Shown piece by piece: positions 8,510 to 17,187 of a stretch of 64,000 nt of DNA. The stretch spans positions 1 to 64,000 of the forward strand of contig CAVLAO010000003.1 of NCBI GenBank assembly GCA_963660915.1, written 5' to 3'. Numbering within the stretch: the stretch's first letter is position 1; the number at the start of each line of letters is the position of its first letter. The stretch is from UMGS1766 sp963660915 (lineage in GTDB: Bacteria > Bacillota > Clostridia > Oscillospirales > Oscillospiraceae). A program made the translations under genes and the position numbers. Below the pieces are notes generated by a model. It saw only the letters and a program-made list of their open reading frames with translations. It was not told the DNA's origin and made no database searches.

Positions 8510-9391
8510 TCAAATGTGCTTTTCCACCAGCGCATTGGCGATGAGCTCCTGATTACGGTGGCAGGCAACGGGATCCCGGCGAATAAACTCATTGTAAAGT
8601 ACATCCACCACAAACAGCTGCGCCATGCGGGCCGGCATACTGCCCAACTGAAGCGGACCTTCGTAGGAACCGCATTGCAGCACAACGTCAGCCTGCGCCG
8701 CGCCGGGCGAACGGGAAAACCGGGTAATCAGGATCACCCTTGTTTCCCGTTCCCGGGCCAGCTGCATCAGCTCCATCAGTTCCTTGGTAGAGCCGGAGTA
8801 AGAGAAAAACATCAGCACATCCCGCTCTCCCATCAGCGCTACCGTTGACGCCTGACGGTGGGAGTCCGCCATAAAGCTGAATTTACTTGACACAGTGGAG
8901 AAAATATGCGCTGCCTCTTCTGCAAGGATCATGGATCCCCCCTGTCCCATACAGCACACCCGCTGGGCGTCGCAGAGCAAATCCACTGCTTTGGCAATGT
9001 GCTCCGGCCGCACCAGTTCCATGCTTTGGGCAATGGCCGCAGTCTGGGCGTTATACAGCTTATGGCAGAGCTCGGAAATGCTGTCCTGAGGGCTGATTTC
9101 TCCTTCCTGACCTTCCATGATAGGTGAAATGCCCCCATGTTCTTCTGCGGTTGCCTTTGCCAAAGCCAGCTTGAAGGCATTATACCCCTTCAGCTTCAGT
9201 CGCCGACAAAAGCGGGAGATCGTAGCCTCTGCCACGCCGCTCTCATCTGCCAGCTCAGAAATGGACATAAACTGCACGTCCGTCTTATGCGCCAGCACAT
9301 AGTCCGCTACCTTTTTTTCCGAAACAGTCAGGTGAAAGTAATTATTGCTGATATTGGCAAAGATGTTGCCGATCTGGGCCGTATCTTTCAT
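8510..9391 (-). CDS. RpiR/MurR-family transcriptional regulator with SIS domain
   Basis: This 293-residue regulator has an N-terminal RpiR helix-turn-helix (about 1-80, with SISELADESGVAEATISRFC) and a C-terminal sugar-isomerase (SIS) phosphosugar-binding domain (about 125-265, with CCMGQGGSMILAEEA and FFSYSGSTKEL). RpiR proteins commonly control amino-sugar and sialic-acid genes and sense phosphorylated intermediates such as GlcNAc-6-P or ManNAc-6-P. It lies directly after the AGE epimerase gene and 1.6 kb from the divergent ROK-nagA-nagB operon. It is therefore the best candidate local regulator of the whole island. ATG 9391 has AGGAGA six bases upstream. Confidence 0.92.
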   Translation of the reverse strand: MKDTAQIGNIFANISNNYFHLTVSEKKVADYVLAHKTDVQFMSISELADESGVAEATISRFCRRLKLKGYNAFKLALAKATAEEHGGISPIMEGQEGEISPQDSISELCHKLYNAQTAAIAQSMELVRPEHIAKAVDLLCDAQRVCCMGQGGSMILAEEAAHIFSTVSSKFSFMADSHRQASTVALMGERDVLMFFSYSGSTKELMELMQLARERETRVILITRFSRSPGAAQADVVLQCGSYEGPLQLGSMPARMAQLFVVDVLYNEFIRRDPVACHRNQELIANALVEKHI

Positions 9392-9431
9392 GTTAACTTC
9401 TCCTGATCCATTGAATTCGTCACAAAGCAGC

Positions 9432-10640
9432 TTACTGCTTCCGCTCTACCTCGTCCATCATCTTGTCCAGATAGATCAGGCAGCGGGGCACATGGAAGGG
9501 TCCCTTAAAGGTACTGCCCTTGCAGGCCGGCTCGGTGGGCAGGCCGTCCCGGCGCAGATAGCCGTACCACTCGCCGTATTCCGGATCGGCAAAATGCTCC
9601 TTGGCATACTCAGCCGTCTTATAGAACCACTCCAGATAGTACGGATCACCGGTGTCCCGATACAGCATCATAGAAGCAATCAGGATTTCGTTATGGGGCC
9701 ACCAGAGCTTCATGTCGTGCTCATAGGCCTCTGGCGGGCAGCCCATGCAGTCAATGAAGTAGAGCAAACCGCCGTACTTCTCGTCCCAACCGGCAGAAAT
9801 CGCATTGTGGAAAATGTTCTGGGCAATCTCGCTGAGCTTTGGATCGCCTTCGTAGTTGGCCTGCTCCTCCAAAAACCAGCTGCCCTCGATGTCATGGCCG
9901 GGATTGACAACGCGGCCGGCAGTGGTATCGGTCTGAAGAGAACCATCCACACCAACGGTTTCCAGCACGCACTTCAGCTCCGGCTTGTAATGATATCGGA
10001 TGATTTCCTCCACGCACTCCCGGGCGCGCTGATCGTACAGTTCTCTGTTGTCCGGATCGCAGCGGCGCATAACGGCGGTGACATTCAGATAGATCATCGG
10101 GTCGCCGAAAGCGCGGGACTGACGGGTTTCCGGAATGGTCTTGGGTCCCAGTCCGGTGGGATCCTTAATGAGGCCGTGGTTCAGGTTGTACACCATTTCG
10201 TAGGCCCGGCGGGCGCGCTCAATACGTACCGTGTCACCGGTGTTGGCATAGTACTCGGCGTTGGCAATGGTGTAGAAGTTTTCCGAATGACAATAGCGGC
10301 GCTGACGCAGGGGTCTGCCGTCGCCGGTCACAGTAAAGTACAGCCGTCCGCCGGCCTCGTGATTGACGCAGTGCTCTTCCAAAAAGTCCAGGCAGCTGCG
10401 GCTAGCCTCCAGCCACTCCTCCCGCTTGCCGTAGTTGGTGCACAGGAACGCAAAAATCCAACCGCAGCGTCCCTGCATCCAGACGCTCTTATCGGTGGAA
10501 TAAATCTTGCCCGTACGGTCGACGCAGGTATACACGCCGCCGTGCTCCCGATCCATGCCGTACTTCAGCCAGAAGTCAACGCTCCGCTTCAGCTCGTCCT
10601 TCACCCATTGATGGGTAGCCTTAAATTTTGCCTGATCCAT
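9432..10640 (-). CDS. nanE: N-acylglucosamine 2-epimerase (AGE/RenBP family)
   Basis: This 402-residue (alpha/alpha)6-barrel epimerase would interconvert N-acetylmannosamine and N-acetylglucosamine. The match to the RenBP type is close: GHDIEGSWFLEEQA, KLWWPHNEILIASM and, near the C-terminus, TFKGPFHVPRCLIYLDKMM, which parallels the mammalian FKGCFHVPRCL. It is unrelated to the TIM-barrel NanE (ManNAc-6-P epimerase) of E. coli. I use ATG 10640, preceded by GGAGGAAAGGA, rather than the ORF start further upstream. It heads an operon with RpiR and YesL. With the lyase and ROK kinase it defines a route in which ManNAc is epimerised before phosphorylation. Cellobiose epimerases share the fold but not these motifs. 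Confidence 0.9.
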   Translation of the reverse strand: MDQAKFKATHQWVKDELKRSVDFWLKYGMDREHGGVYTCVDRTGKIYSTDKSVWMQGRCGWIFAFLCTNYGKREEWLEASRSCLDFLEEHCVNHEAGGRLYFTVTGDGRPLRQRRYCHSENFYTIANAEYYANTGDTVRIERARRAYEMVYNLNHGLIKDPTGLGPKTIPETRQSRAFGDPMIYLNVTAVMRRCDPDNRELYDQRARECVEEIIRYHYKPELKCVLETVGVDGSLQTDTTAGRVVNPGHDIEGSWFLEEQANYEGDPKLSEIAQNIFHNAISAGWDEKYGGLLYFIDCMGCPPEAYEHDMKLWWPHNEILIASMMLYRDTGDPYYLEWFYKTAEYAKEHFADPEYGEWYGYLRRDGLPTEPACKGSTFKGPFHVPRCLIYLDKMMDEVERKQ

Positions 10641-10674
10641 GACAAAGCCGTCCTTTCCTCCAGGCGAGTGAAAC

Positions 10675-10686
10675 ACATTATAATGT
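10675..10686 (-). promoter_or_regulatory. -10 box inside a palindrome, upstream of the epimerase gene
   Basis: The palindrome ACATTATAATGT contains a perfect minus-strand -10 box TATAAT, 35 bases upstream of the epimerase ATG. No good -35 box is visible, which suggests regulated or activator-dependent initiation. Confidence 0.4.
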
Positions 10687-10808
10687 ATTCCAACCCAACA
10701 TTCGCTTCATTTTCTTTGATATTGCAGCCTTCGCCGCCGATCTGAGCTCATTGTATCATTTGTGAAATCCTTTTTCAATCGTCCAGTGAAATGAAAACGG
10801 ACTTCTTT

Positions 10809-10841
10809 GAAAATTTTCTCCATTCGTGAAAATTATTTTAC
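10809..10841. promoter_or_regulatory. AT-rich dyads in the divergent epimerase/kinase spacer
   Basis: GAAAATTTTC (10809-10818) is a perfect dyad. GTGAAAATTATTTTAC (10826-10841) is a near-dyad ending nine bases before the -35 box of the kinase promoter. Both share a GAAA/TTTC core with the palindrome at 6992-7011, so they are candidate operators for the same regulator. Confidence 0.35.
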
Positions 10842-10849
10842 TTTTCCTC

Positions 10850-10878
10850 TTGCGTTGCACTCTCAATTTGCGTATATT
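10850..10878 (+). promoter_or_regulatory. Candidate promoter of the ROK-nagA-nagB operon
   Basis: TTGCGT (10850-10855), a 17-base spacer and TATATT (10873-10878) make a reasonable sigma-A promoter 70 bases upstream of the kinase ATG. Confidence 0.6.
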
Positions 10879-10947
10879 AGGGGTGATAGCAAAGAAAACC
10901 GTTATTCCATAATACGCTGTGTAGAAAAACAAGGAGGTATTTTTACT

Positions 10948-12327
10948 ATGAATCGCTATGGAATTGAGATCGCCGTAAAAAATGCGCCCAAGCTGGATCC
11001 GGAATTCATGCCCATTTTGCAGTTCAATCGCTCCTTCCTGAAAACCGCGAAGAAGCCGGTCTCCATCGCTGTGGAACGCGCGGACGGTCAGATGGCTACC
11101 TGCCATACCTTTGTGCACGGCACGCCGGAAATGGCAGAGGCCGACCACTACTATGTCAATCGTCTGGTTAAGACCATCCTCTGGATGAAGGGCGGCTTCA
11201 AAGTGTATGTCGCCGGCGACGAGGACACCTACAATTACCTGAAAAAGGCTTATTCCGCCGGTGACGAACAGGACTTTGACTTTGACTACATGGCAAATGT
11301 CTTTGAGCATCCCTTCGAAGTTGTTCTGGTGGATCGGGTGCCCGAGGCAAAGGACTCTCCCAAGAAGATGGGCGGCCATCTGGAAGGCTGCCGCATCGGC
11401 TTTGATGCCGGCGGATCCGACCGCAAGGTCTCCGCTGTGATCGACGGTGAGAGCGTCTACTCCGAGGAGGTGGTCTGGTTCCCGAAAACCAACTCCGATC
11501 CGGACTACCACTATGAAGGCATTGTCGCCGCTCTGAAATCCGCTGCCGAGCACATGCCCCGGGTGGATGCGGTAGGCGTTTCCTCTGCCGGTGTTTACAT
11601 CAACAACCGCACCATGAATGCCTCTCTGTTTCTGAAAGTGCCTAAGAATCTTTTCGATGCCAAGGTAAAGGACATCTACATCCGTGCCATTACCGACACT
11701 TTCGGCGACGTGCCCTTTGAAGTGGTCAACGACGGCGACGTATCCGCTCTGGCCGGCATGATGAGTCTGGAAGAACCCAACGTACTGGGCATTGCCATGG
11801 GCACCAGTGAGGCCGTCGGCTACGTAGATCCCAACGGCTGCATCACCGGTTGGCTCAACGAGCTGGCTTTCGTCCCGGTGGACTGCCATCCGGATGCCAT
11901 GGAAGACGAATGGAGCCATGACATCGGCTGCGGCGTAAAATATTTCTCTCAGGACTCCGTGATTAAACTGGCGCCCCGCGCCGGCATTCAGTTGGACGAG
12001 TCTCTGTCCCCCGCCGAAAAGCTGAAGGTTGTTCAGGCCCGCATGGCTGAAGACGATCCTGCTGCTGCGGACATCTACTCCTCTATCGGCACCTATCTGG
12101 GCCACACGCTGGCTTACTATTACGATCTCTACCATTGCAAGCATGTCCTGCTGTTGGGCCGCGTGATGAGCGGTAATGGCGGCGACATTGTGCTGGCGGA
12201 AGCAAAGCGGGTTCTCCACGAGGAGTATCCCGAACTGGACGGCAAAATTCTGCCCACTCTTCCGGACGAAAAATTCCGCCGCGTAGGTCAGTCCGCTGCC
12301 GCTGCCAGCCTGCCGGAACTGAAATAA
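10948..12327 (+). CDS. ROK-like sugar kinase, probable amino-sugar kinase
   Basis: This 459-residue protein has a C-terminal ROK/ASKHA kinase domain. A nucleotide-binding motif IGFDAGGSDRKVSAV begins near residue 150, followed by AVGVSSAGVYINNR, FEVVNDGDVSALAGMM and LLLGRVMSGNGGDIV. The first 150 residues are extra compared with ordinary ROK kinases of about 300 residues and resemble nothing I recognise. ATG 10948 has an ideal AAGGAGGT site. The gene is 13 bases upstream of nagA and divergent from the epimerase. Context predicts phosphorylation of GlcNAc (or ManNAc) to feed NagA. The classic zinc-binding CxCGxxGC motif of ROK repressors is absent, so it is more likely an enzyme than a regulator. 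Confidence 0.75.
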   Translation: MNRYGIEIAVKNAPKLDPEFMPILQFNRSFLKTAKKPVSIAVERADGQMATCHTFVHGTPEMAEADHYYVNRLVKTILWMKGGFKVYVAGDEDTYNYLKKAYSAGDEQDFDFDYMANVFEHPFEVVLVDRVPEAKDSPKKMGGHLEGCRIGFDAGGSDRKVSAVIDGESVYSEEVVWFPKTNSDPDYHYEGIVAALKSAAEHMPRVDAVGVSSAGVYINNRTMNASLFLKVPKNLFDAKVKDIYIRAITDTFGDVPFEVVNDGDVSALAGMMSLEEPNVLGIAMGTSEAVGYVDPNGCITGWLNELAFVPVDCHPDAMEDEWSHDIGCGVKYFSQDSVIKLAPRAGIQLDESLSPAEKLKVVQARMAEDDPAAADIYSSIGTYLGHTLAYYYDLYHCKHVLLLGRVMSGNGGDIVLAEAKRVLHEEYPELDGKILPTLPDEKFRRVGQSAAAASLPELK

Positions 12328-12340
12328 GGAGGCCTTTTCC

Positions 12341-13456
12341 ATGATGCGCATCAAAAATGCCCGGGTGTTCCAAAACGGAGCTTTTGTTCCCGGCGGCATT
12401 GAATTTGATGAGAAAATCACCGCCGTAGGCGCCGGTCTGGACACAGAGGACGCCCTCGACGCTGAGAGCTGTTACCTGATTCCCGGCTTGATTGACGTCC
12501 ACACCCATGCCGCCATGGGAGAGGACGCCAGTGACGGCAAGCCGGAGGGTATGCCTGTCATGTCCCGCTACTACGCCGCCGGCGGCGTCACCTCCTGGTG
12601 CCCCACCACCATGACGCTGAAAGAGCCGGTACTGACCAAGGCCATGCACACCATTCGGGACTTTGTCCGCCCTGCCGACGGCGCAAAGGTGGCCGGAGTC
12701 AACCTGGAAGGGCCGTTCCTGTGCTATGCCAAGCGAGGCGCACAGGCAGCGGAAAACCTTCATGCACCGGACGCCGCCATGTTCCATCGGCTGGATGAGG
12801 CCAGCGGCGGTCTTGTTCGTCTGGTCACCGTTGCCCCGGAAGAACCGGGCGCGCTTGCATTCATCCGGGAGGTAAGCCGGGTCTGCACTGTTTCCATCGG
12901 ACACACCACAGCGGACTACGACACCGCTCTGGCCGCCTATCAGGCCGGTGCATCCCATGCAACTCATCTTTTCAACGGCATGCCTTCTCTGCTGCACCGG
13001 GAACCCGGTGTCATCGCTGCCGCCTGCGATGCCGGTGCTACGGTCGAACTGATCACCGATGGATTGCACATCCATCCCTCCGTCATTCGCCTGACCCACA
13101 AGCTGTTTGGAGAAAAGCTGGTGCTCATCTCCGATTCCCTGCGCTGTGCCGGTATGCCGGACGGCGACTACACCCTCGGCGGCCAGCCCATCACCATGAA
13201 AAACGGCCGCGCCACCCTGACCGGCACCGACACTCTGGCCGGCTCCTCCATTCATCTGATGGATGGTCTGCGGCGCAGCGTTTCCTTTGGTGTTCCGCTG
13301 GAAGCTGCCGTCCTTGCCGCTACCGAAACGCCTGCAAAAGCCATCCGCCGCAGCGACATCGGCCGTCTTGCCGTGGGCTGCTGCGCAGATCTGGTGCTGC
13401 TGGATCGGGACTTGAACTTAAAGGCTGTGTTTATCGACGGTCAGCGCATCCGCTGA
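12341..13456 (+). CDS. nagA: N-acetylglucosamine-6-phosphate deacetylase
   Basis: This 371-residue amidohydrolase would remove acetate from GlcNAc-6-P to give GlcN-6-P. It shows the metal-binding HTHAAMGEDASDG near residue 53, NLEGPF near 119, SIGHTTADYDTA near 184, the substrate loop HATHLFNGMPSL near 205, and catalytic aspartate region LISDSLRCAGMPDG near 262. The length fits the family. It starts eight bases after GGAGG, 13 bases behind the kinase gene and 27 before nagB, so the three form one operon. Confidence 0.96.
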   Translation: MMRIKNARVFQNGAFVPGGIEFDEKITAVGAGLDTEDALDAESCYLIPGLIDVHTHAAMGEDASDGKPEGMPVMSRYYAAGGVTSWCPTTMTLKEPVLTKAMHTIRDFVRPADGAKVAGVNLEGPFLCYAKRGAQAAENLHAPDAAMFHRLDEASGGLVRLVTVAPEEPGALAFIREVSRVCTVSIGHTTADYDTALAAYQAGASHATHLFNGMPSLLHREPGVIAAACDAGATVELITDGLHIHPSVIRLTHKLFGEKLVLISDSLRCAGMPDGDYTLGGQPITMKNGRATLTGTDTLAGSSIHLMDGLRRSVSFGVPLEAAVLAATETPAKAIRRSDIGRLAVGCCADLVLLDRDLNLKAVFIDGQRIR

Positions 13457-13483
13457 CTGTGATTTGTAAGAAAGAAGGCAACT

Positions 13484-14209
13484 ATGAGAATTATTTCTGC
13501 GCGTGATTACGATCACATGAGCCGTCAGGCCGCCAACATCATCTCCGCTCAGGTCATTCTGAAGCCGGATTGTGTGCTGGGTCTTGCCACCGGCTCCAGC
13601 CCCATCGGCACCTATAAGCAGCTGATCGAATGGTACCAGAAGGGAGACATCGACTTCAGCCGGGTGAAAAGCGTCAATCTGGACGAGTATGTGGGACTGG
13701 ATTATTCCAGCGATCAAAGCTACATTTACTTTATGCGCAACAACTTCTTTGACCACATCAACATTGATCTGGCCAACACCAATGTCCCCTGCGGCGTAAA
13801 CCCCAACGCGGAAGAGGAGTGCAGCCGCTACGACAAGATCATTCATGATCTGGGCGGCATTGACCTGCAGCTGCTGGGGCTTGGTCCGAACGGTCACATC
13901 GGCTTCAATGAGCCGGATGATCATTTCCCGAAAGGTACCCACAAGGTTGCTCTGACCGATGCCACCATTCAGGCCAACAAGCGCTTTTTTGAAAAGGAAT
14001 CCGATGTTCCCCGCTATGCCTACACCATGGGCATCTGCGACATCATGCAGGCCCGGCGCGTGGTTATGGTGGTTTCCGGCGAAGGCAAGGCAGATATTGT
14101 AAAATCCGCCTTCTTCGGTCCTGTCACTCCTCAGGTGCCCGCCTCCATCCTCCAGCTTCATAAGGATTTCACCCTTGTGGCGGATGAAGCCGCACTGTCT
14201 AAAATCTGA
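13484..14209 (+). CDS. nagB: Glucosamine-6-phosphate deaminase
   Basis: This 241-residue isomerase/deaminase converts GlcN-6-P into fructose-6-P and ammonia, delivering amino sugars to glycolysis. It has LGLATGSSPIGTYKQL near residue 33, the NLDEYVGL motif near 65, and GLGPNGHIGFNEP with the catalytic histidine near 132. It ends TPQVPASILQLHKDFTLVADEAAL, as the short Firmicute type does. It lacks the C-terminal allosteric extension of the 266-residue E. coli enzyme. It is the last gene of the operon and is followed by a strong terminator. Confidence 0.96.
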   Translation: MRIISARDYDHMSRQAANIISAQVILKPDCVLGLATGSSPIGTYKQLIEWYQKGDIDFSRVKSVNLDEYVGLDYSSDQSYIYFMRNNFFDHINIDLANTNVPCGVNPNAEEECSRYDKIIHDLGGIDLQLLGLGPNGHIGFNEPDDHFPKGTHKVALTDATIQANKRFFEKESDVPRYAYTMGICDIMQARRVVMVVSGEGKADIVKSAFFGPVTPQVPASILQLHKDFTLVADEAALSKI

Positions 14210-14229
14210 CTTCTCCTTTTTCTATTGCG

Positions 14230-14288
14230 GCCGGCGCACAGTTCTGTCATTTGCAGAGCTGTGCGCCGGCTGTGTTCTTTTTTATTTT
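14230..14288 (+). terminator. Terminator after nagB
   Basis: A perfect 12-bp stem (GCCGGCGCACAG with CTGTGCGCCGGC) with a 17-base loop is followed by TGTGTTCTTTTTTATTTTA, a typical intrinsic terminator. Confidence 0.9.
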
Positions 14289-14406
14289 ACCGAAAAAGTG
14301 CTGTTTTTTGCAGAATCAGAAACCAGTTTGGCAAAAGTAAAAAGAGAAACTTGGAACATTTTTTTGTTGAAATTGGGGAAAAACCGTTTTTTTCTCATAT
14401 TTGCAG

Positions 14407-14435
14407 TTGATTTGCTCCGCATTATGGATTACAAT
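14407..14435 (+). promoter_or_regulatory. Promoter of trmL and probably pgk
   Basis: TTGATT (14407-14412), a 17-base spacer and TACAAT (14430-14435) lie about 27 bases upstream of the trmL start. The upstream spacer is AT-rich, as UP elements often are. Confidence 0.65.
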
Positions 14436-14462
14436 GGCATTGCTATTGAAAGGAGTGGTTTG

Positions 14463-14963
14463 GTGCTGAATCTGGTTTTAGTGGAACCGGAAATTCCCCA
14501 GAACACAGGAAACATTGCCCGCACGGCAGCGGCAACCCGCAGCCGTCTGCATCTGGTGCGCCCGCTTGGGTTCGATATCAGTGAAAAGGCAGTCCGCCGC
14601 GCCGGACTGGACTACTGGCCCATGGTTGATCTTCAGGTCTGGGACAATCTGGACGCATTGTTTGCCGCCCATCCTGAGGCAGGACAGGATCTTTGGCTGG
14701 CCACCACAAAGGCCCCGCAGGATTACTCCGCAGCCCGCTTTACTCCGGACAGCTGGCTGTTTTTCGGCAAGGAAACCGCCGGACTGCCAAAGCCTTTTCG
14801 CGAAGCGCATGCCGACCGCTGCATTCGCATTCCCATGTTTGAAAATGCCAGAAGTTTAAATCTGGCAAACTCCGTTGCAATCCTAACCTATGAAGCGCTT
14901 CGGCAGAACGGATTTCCCGGTCTGTTGGGCGAAGGCGAGATGAGTACCGGCAGAGTGTTCTGA
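14463..14963 (+). CDS. trmL: tRNA (cytidine(34)-2'-O)-methyltransferase
   Basis: This 166-residue SPOUT methyltransferase would 2'-O-methylate the wobble base of tRNA-Leu using S-adenosylmethionine. The start LNLVLVEPEIPQNTGNIARTAAAT, the middle LFFGKETAGLP near residue 100 and the knot-forming RSLNLANSVAILTYEALRQ near 130-150 are diagnostic. The start is GTG 14463, seven bases after AAAGGAG. The frame stays open much further upstream, but nothing there belongs to the family. It lies just before pgk on the same strand, a neighbourhood without obvious functional link. Confidence 0.93.
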   Translation: MLNLVLVEPEIPQNTGNIARTAAATRSRLHLVRPLGFDISEKAVRRAGLDYWPMVDLQVWDNLDALFAAHPEAGQDLWLATTKAPQDYSAARFTPDSWLFFGKETAGLPKPFREAHADRCIRIPMFENARSLNLANSVAILTYEALRQNGFPGLLGEGEMSTGRVF

Positions 14964-14995
14964 TCCGGTCATCCACTTGAAAGGAGTCTTTCGTT

Positions 14996-16198
14996 ATGAA
15001 CTACAGCAAGAAAACCGTTACCGACATTGATGTCAAAGGCAAAAAGGTGCTCTGCCGCTGCGATTTCAACGTACCCCAGGACAAGCAGACCGGCGCCATC
15101 ACCGATGACAAGCGCATCCGCGCCGCTCTGCCCACCCTGCAGTATCTGCTGGATCAGGGCGCTGCCGTCATTGCCTGCTCCCACCTGGGCAAGCCAAAAG
15201 GGGAAGTAAAGCCCGCCCTGAGCCTTGCTCCCGTGGCAAAGCGCCTGGAGGAACTGCTGGGCAAGCCCGTTATTTTTGCCGCTGACGTAGTGGGCGAGGA
15301 TGCCGCTGCCAAGGCCGCCGCGCTCCAGCCCGGTCAGATTATGCTGTTGGAGAACCTCCGCTTTGAAAAGGGCGAGGAGAAGAATGATCCTGTCTTTGCC
15401 AAGGCACTTGCCGACCTCGCCGGTGCAGACGGCGTTTATGTATCCGACGCCTTCGGCACGGTTCACCGCGCTCATGCCTCTACCGCCGGTGTGGCAGACT
15501 ATCTGCCTGCAGTATCCGGTTTCCTGATTCAAAAGGAATTGGAGATCATCGGCGGCGCACTGGCCAATCCAAAGCGTCCTCTGGTGGCCATTCTGGGAGG
15601 CAGCAAGGTCAGCAGTAAGATCGGCGTAATCAACAACCTGCTGGAAATTGCCGACACCATCATCATTGGCGGCGGCATGGCCTACACCTTCTCCGCCGCA
15701 CAGGGCGGCAAAATCGGTTCCTCCATGTTGGAAGCCGATTGGCAGGATTATGCCCGGGAAATGATTGCCAAGGCCAAAGAAAAGGGCGTGAAGCTGCTGT
15801 TGCCGGTGGACGATGTCGTTGCCGACAAATTTGCCGCTGACGCCAACCATCAGGTTGTTCCCTCCGGCGAGATTCCCGAAGGCTGGATGGGACTGGATAT
15901 CGGCCCCAAGACGGTGGAATTATACTCCGCCGCCGTGGCAGACGCCGGCACCGTTATCTGGAACGGGCCTATGGGCGTGTTCGAATTCCCCGCATTCGCC
16001 AACGGCACAAAGGCTGTCGCAGAAGCACTGAGCAAGACCGATGCCATCACCATCGTTGGCGGCGGCGACAGTGCCGCCGCAGTAGAACAACTGGGCTATG
16101 CCGACAAGATGACGCACATCTCCACCGGCGGCGGCGCCAGTCTGGAGTTTATGGAGGGCAAGGCACTGCCCGGCGTTGTATGCCTGCTGGATAAGTAA
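14996..16198 (+). CDS. pgk: Phosphoglycerate kinase
   Basis: This 400-residue glycolytic enzyme transfers phosphate from 1,3-bisphosphoglycerate to ADP. It shows the signature KVLCRCDFNVP near residues 17-27, SHLGKPKG near 62, ENLRFEKGEEKND, the hinge sequence AILGGSKVSSKIGVI near 200, WNGPMGVFE near 321 and TIVGGGDSAAAVEQ near 355. Length is standard. It opens a lower-glycolysis run (pgk, tpiA, gpmI) and has GAAAGGAG before its ATG. gapA, often next to pgk, is not here. Confidence 0.98.
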   Translation: MNYSKKTVTDIDVKGKKVLCRCDFNVPQDKQTGAITDDKRIRAALPTLQYLLDQGAAVIACSHLGKPKGEVKPALSLAPVAKRLEELLGKPVIFAADVVGEDAAAKAAALQPGQIMLLENLRFEKGEEKNDPVFAKALADLAGADGVYVSDAFGTVHRAHASTAGVADYLPAVSGFLIQKELEIIGGALANPKRPLVAILGGSKVSSKIGVINNLLEIADTIIIGGGMAYTFSAAQGGKIGSSMLEADWQDYAREMIAKAKEKGVKLLLPVDDVVADKFAADANHQVVPSGEIPEGWMGLDIGPKTVELYSAAVADAGTVIWNGPMGVFEFPAFANGTKAVAEALSKTDAITIVGGGDSAAAVEQLGYADKMTHISTGGGASLEFMEGKALPGVVCLLDK

Positions 16199-16203
16199 AT
16201 CGA

Positions 16204-16334
16204 AAAGGCTTCCCCTTGGGGGGAAGCTGTCACCGAAGGTGACTGACGAGGGGGGCAGGTCACTGAGCGCTCGTGTAGACGCCACCTCATCCGTCACGGC
16301 TGCGCCGTGCCACCTTCCCCTCAAGGGGAAGGCT
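16204..16334. repeat. Composite inverted-repeat element (MITE-like) between pgk and tpiA
   Basis: About 130 bases are bounded by AAGGCTTCCCCTTGGGG on the left and CCCCTCAAGGGGAAGGCT on the right, imperfect inverted copies of each other. Each half contains its own hairpin: TCACCGAAGGTGA on the left, CACGGCTGCGCCGTG on the right. The motif (CCTTCCCCTTGAGGGGAAGG followed by a GGTGGCACGGC block, read on the minus strand) resembles an intergenic repeat I recall as widespread in Faecalibacterium and relatives. It has no coding capacity. Confidence 0.8.
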
Positions 16335-16380
16335 CTGGAACGGTGCGCCCTTTGAGTTTAAACAGAGAAGGAGAAAAACT

Positions 16381-17154
16381 ATGAACAGACGTTATCGTAA
16401 GACCATCATCGCCGGCAACTGGAAGATGAACAAGACCGCCTCGGAGACCCGCGTCTTTGCGGATGAGCTGAAAGCCATCATGCCTAAGGCCAAGTGGTGC
16501 GAGGTACTGCTGTGCGTCCCCTTTGTGAATATCCCCGCCGCCATCAAGGCCTTCAAGGACACCCGGGTCGCCATCGGCGCAGAAAACCTTCATTTTGAGG
16601 AAAACGGCGCCTACACCGGCGAAGTTTCTGCCGCCATGCTGAAGGATCTGGGCGTAAAGTATGTTATCATCGGTCACTCCGAGCGCCGCCAGTACTGGAA
16701 CGACGACGATATCATTGTCAACAAAAAGGTGCACGCCGCCATCCGCGTCGGTCTGCGCCCGATCATCTGCGTGGGTGAAAGTCTGGAGCAGCGGACGTTG
16801 GGGATCACCAAAGAGCTCATCGACCTGCAAGTCAAGACCGCCCTGTCCGGTGTGCCCGCAGAGAAGATGCGTCATGTGGTGATCGCCTACGAGCCCCTGT
16901 GGGCCATCGGCACCGGCAGAACCGCCACAGTGGAGCAGGCCAACGAGGTCAATGAGGAGATCCGCACCGTCATCCGCAAACTGTACGGTGCCCGGGTTGC
17001 ACGCAGCGTTACCATTCTCTACGGCGGCAGCATGAACACAAAGAATGCCGAGGATCTGCTGGCTCAGCCCGACGTGGACGGCGGTCTGATCGGCGGCGCC
17101 AGCTTGAATCCCGAGGACTTCAACGCCATCATCAACGCAGCCAACCAGGAATAA
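16381..17154 (+). CDS. tpiA: Triosephosphate isomerase
   Basis: This 257-residue TIM barrel interconverts dihydroxyacetone phosphate and glyceraldehyde-3-phosphate. Catalytic parts are clear: lysine in AGNWKMNKTASE near residue 15, histidine in VIIGHSERRQY near 97, glutamate in IAYEPLWAIGTGRTA near 169, and the phosphate loop LYGGSMNTKNA near 216. ATG 16381 is preceded by AGAAGGAGA. The intergenic repeat separates it from pgk, but no promoter is evident, so co-transcription is likely. Confidence 0.98.
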   Translation: MNRRYRKTIIAGNWKMNKTASETRVFADELKAIMPKAKWCEVLLCVPFVNIPAAIKAFKDTRVAIGAENLHFEENGAYTGEVSAAMLKDLGVKYVIIGHSERRQYWNDDDIIVNKKVHAAIRVGLRPIICVGESLEQRTLGITKELIDLQVKTALSGVPAEKMRHVVIAYEPLWAIGTGRTATVEQANEVNEEIRTVIRKLYGARVARSVTILYGGSMNTKNAEDLLAQPDVDGGLIGGASLNPEDFNAIINAANQE

Positions 17155-17187
17155 TCCCAATCCTTAGATCGGAGCATCTGATTATCC

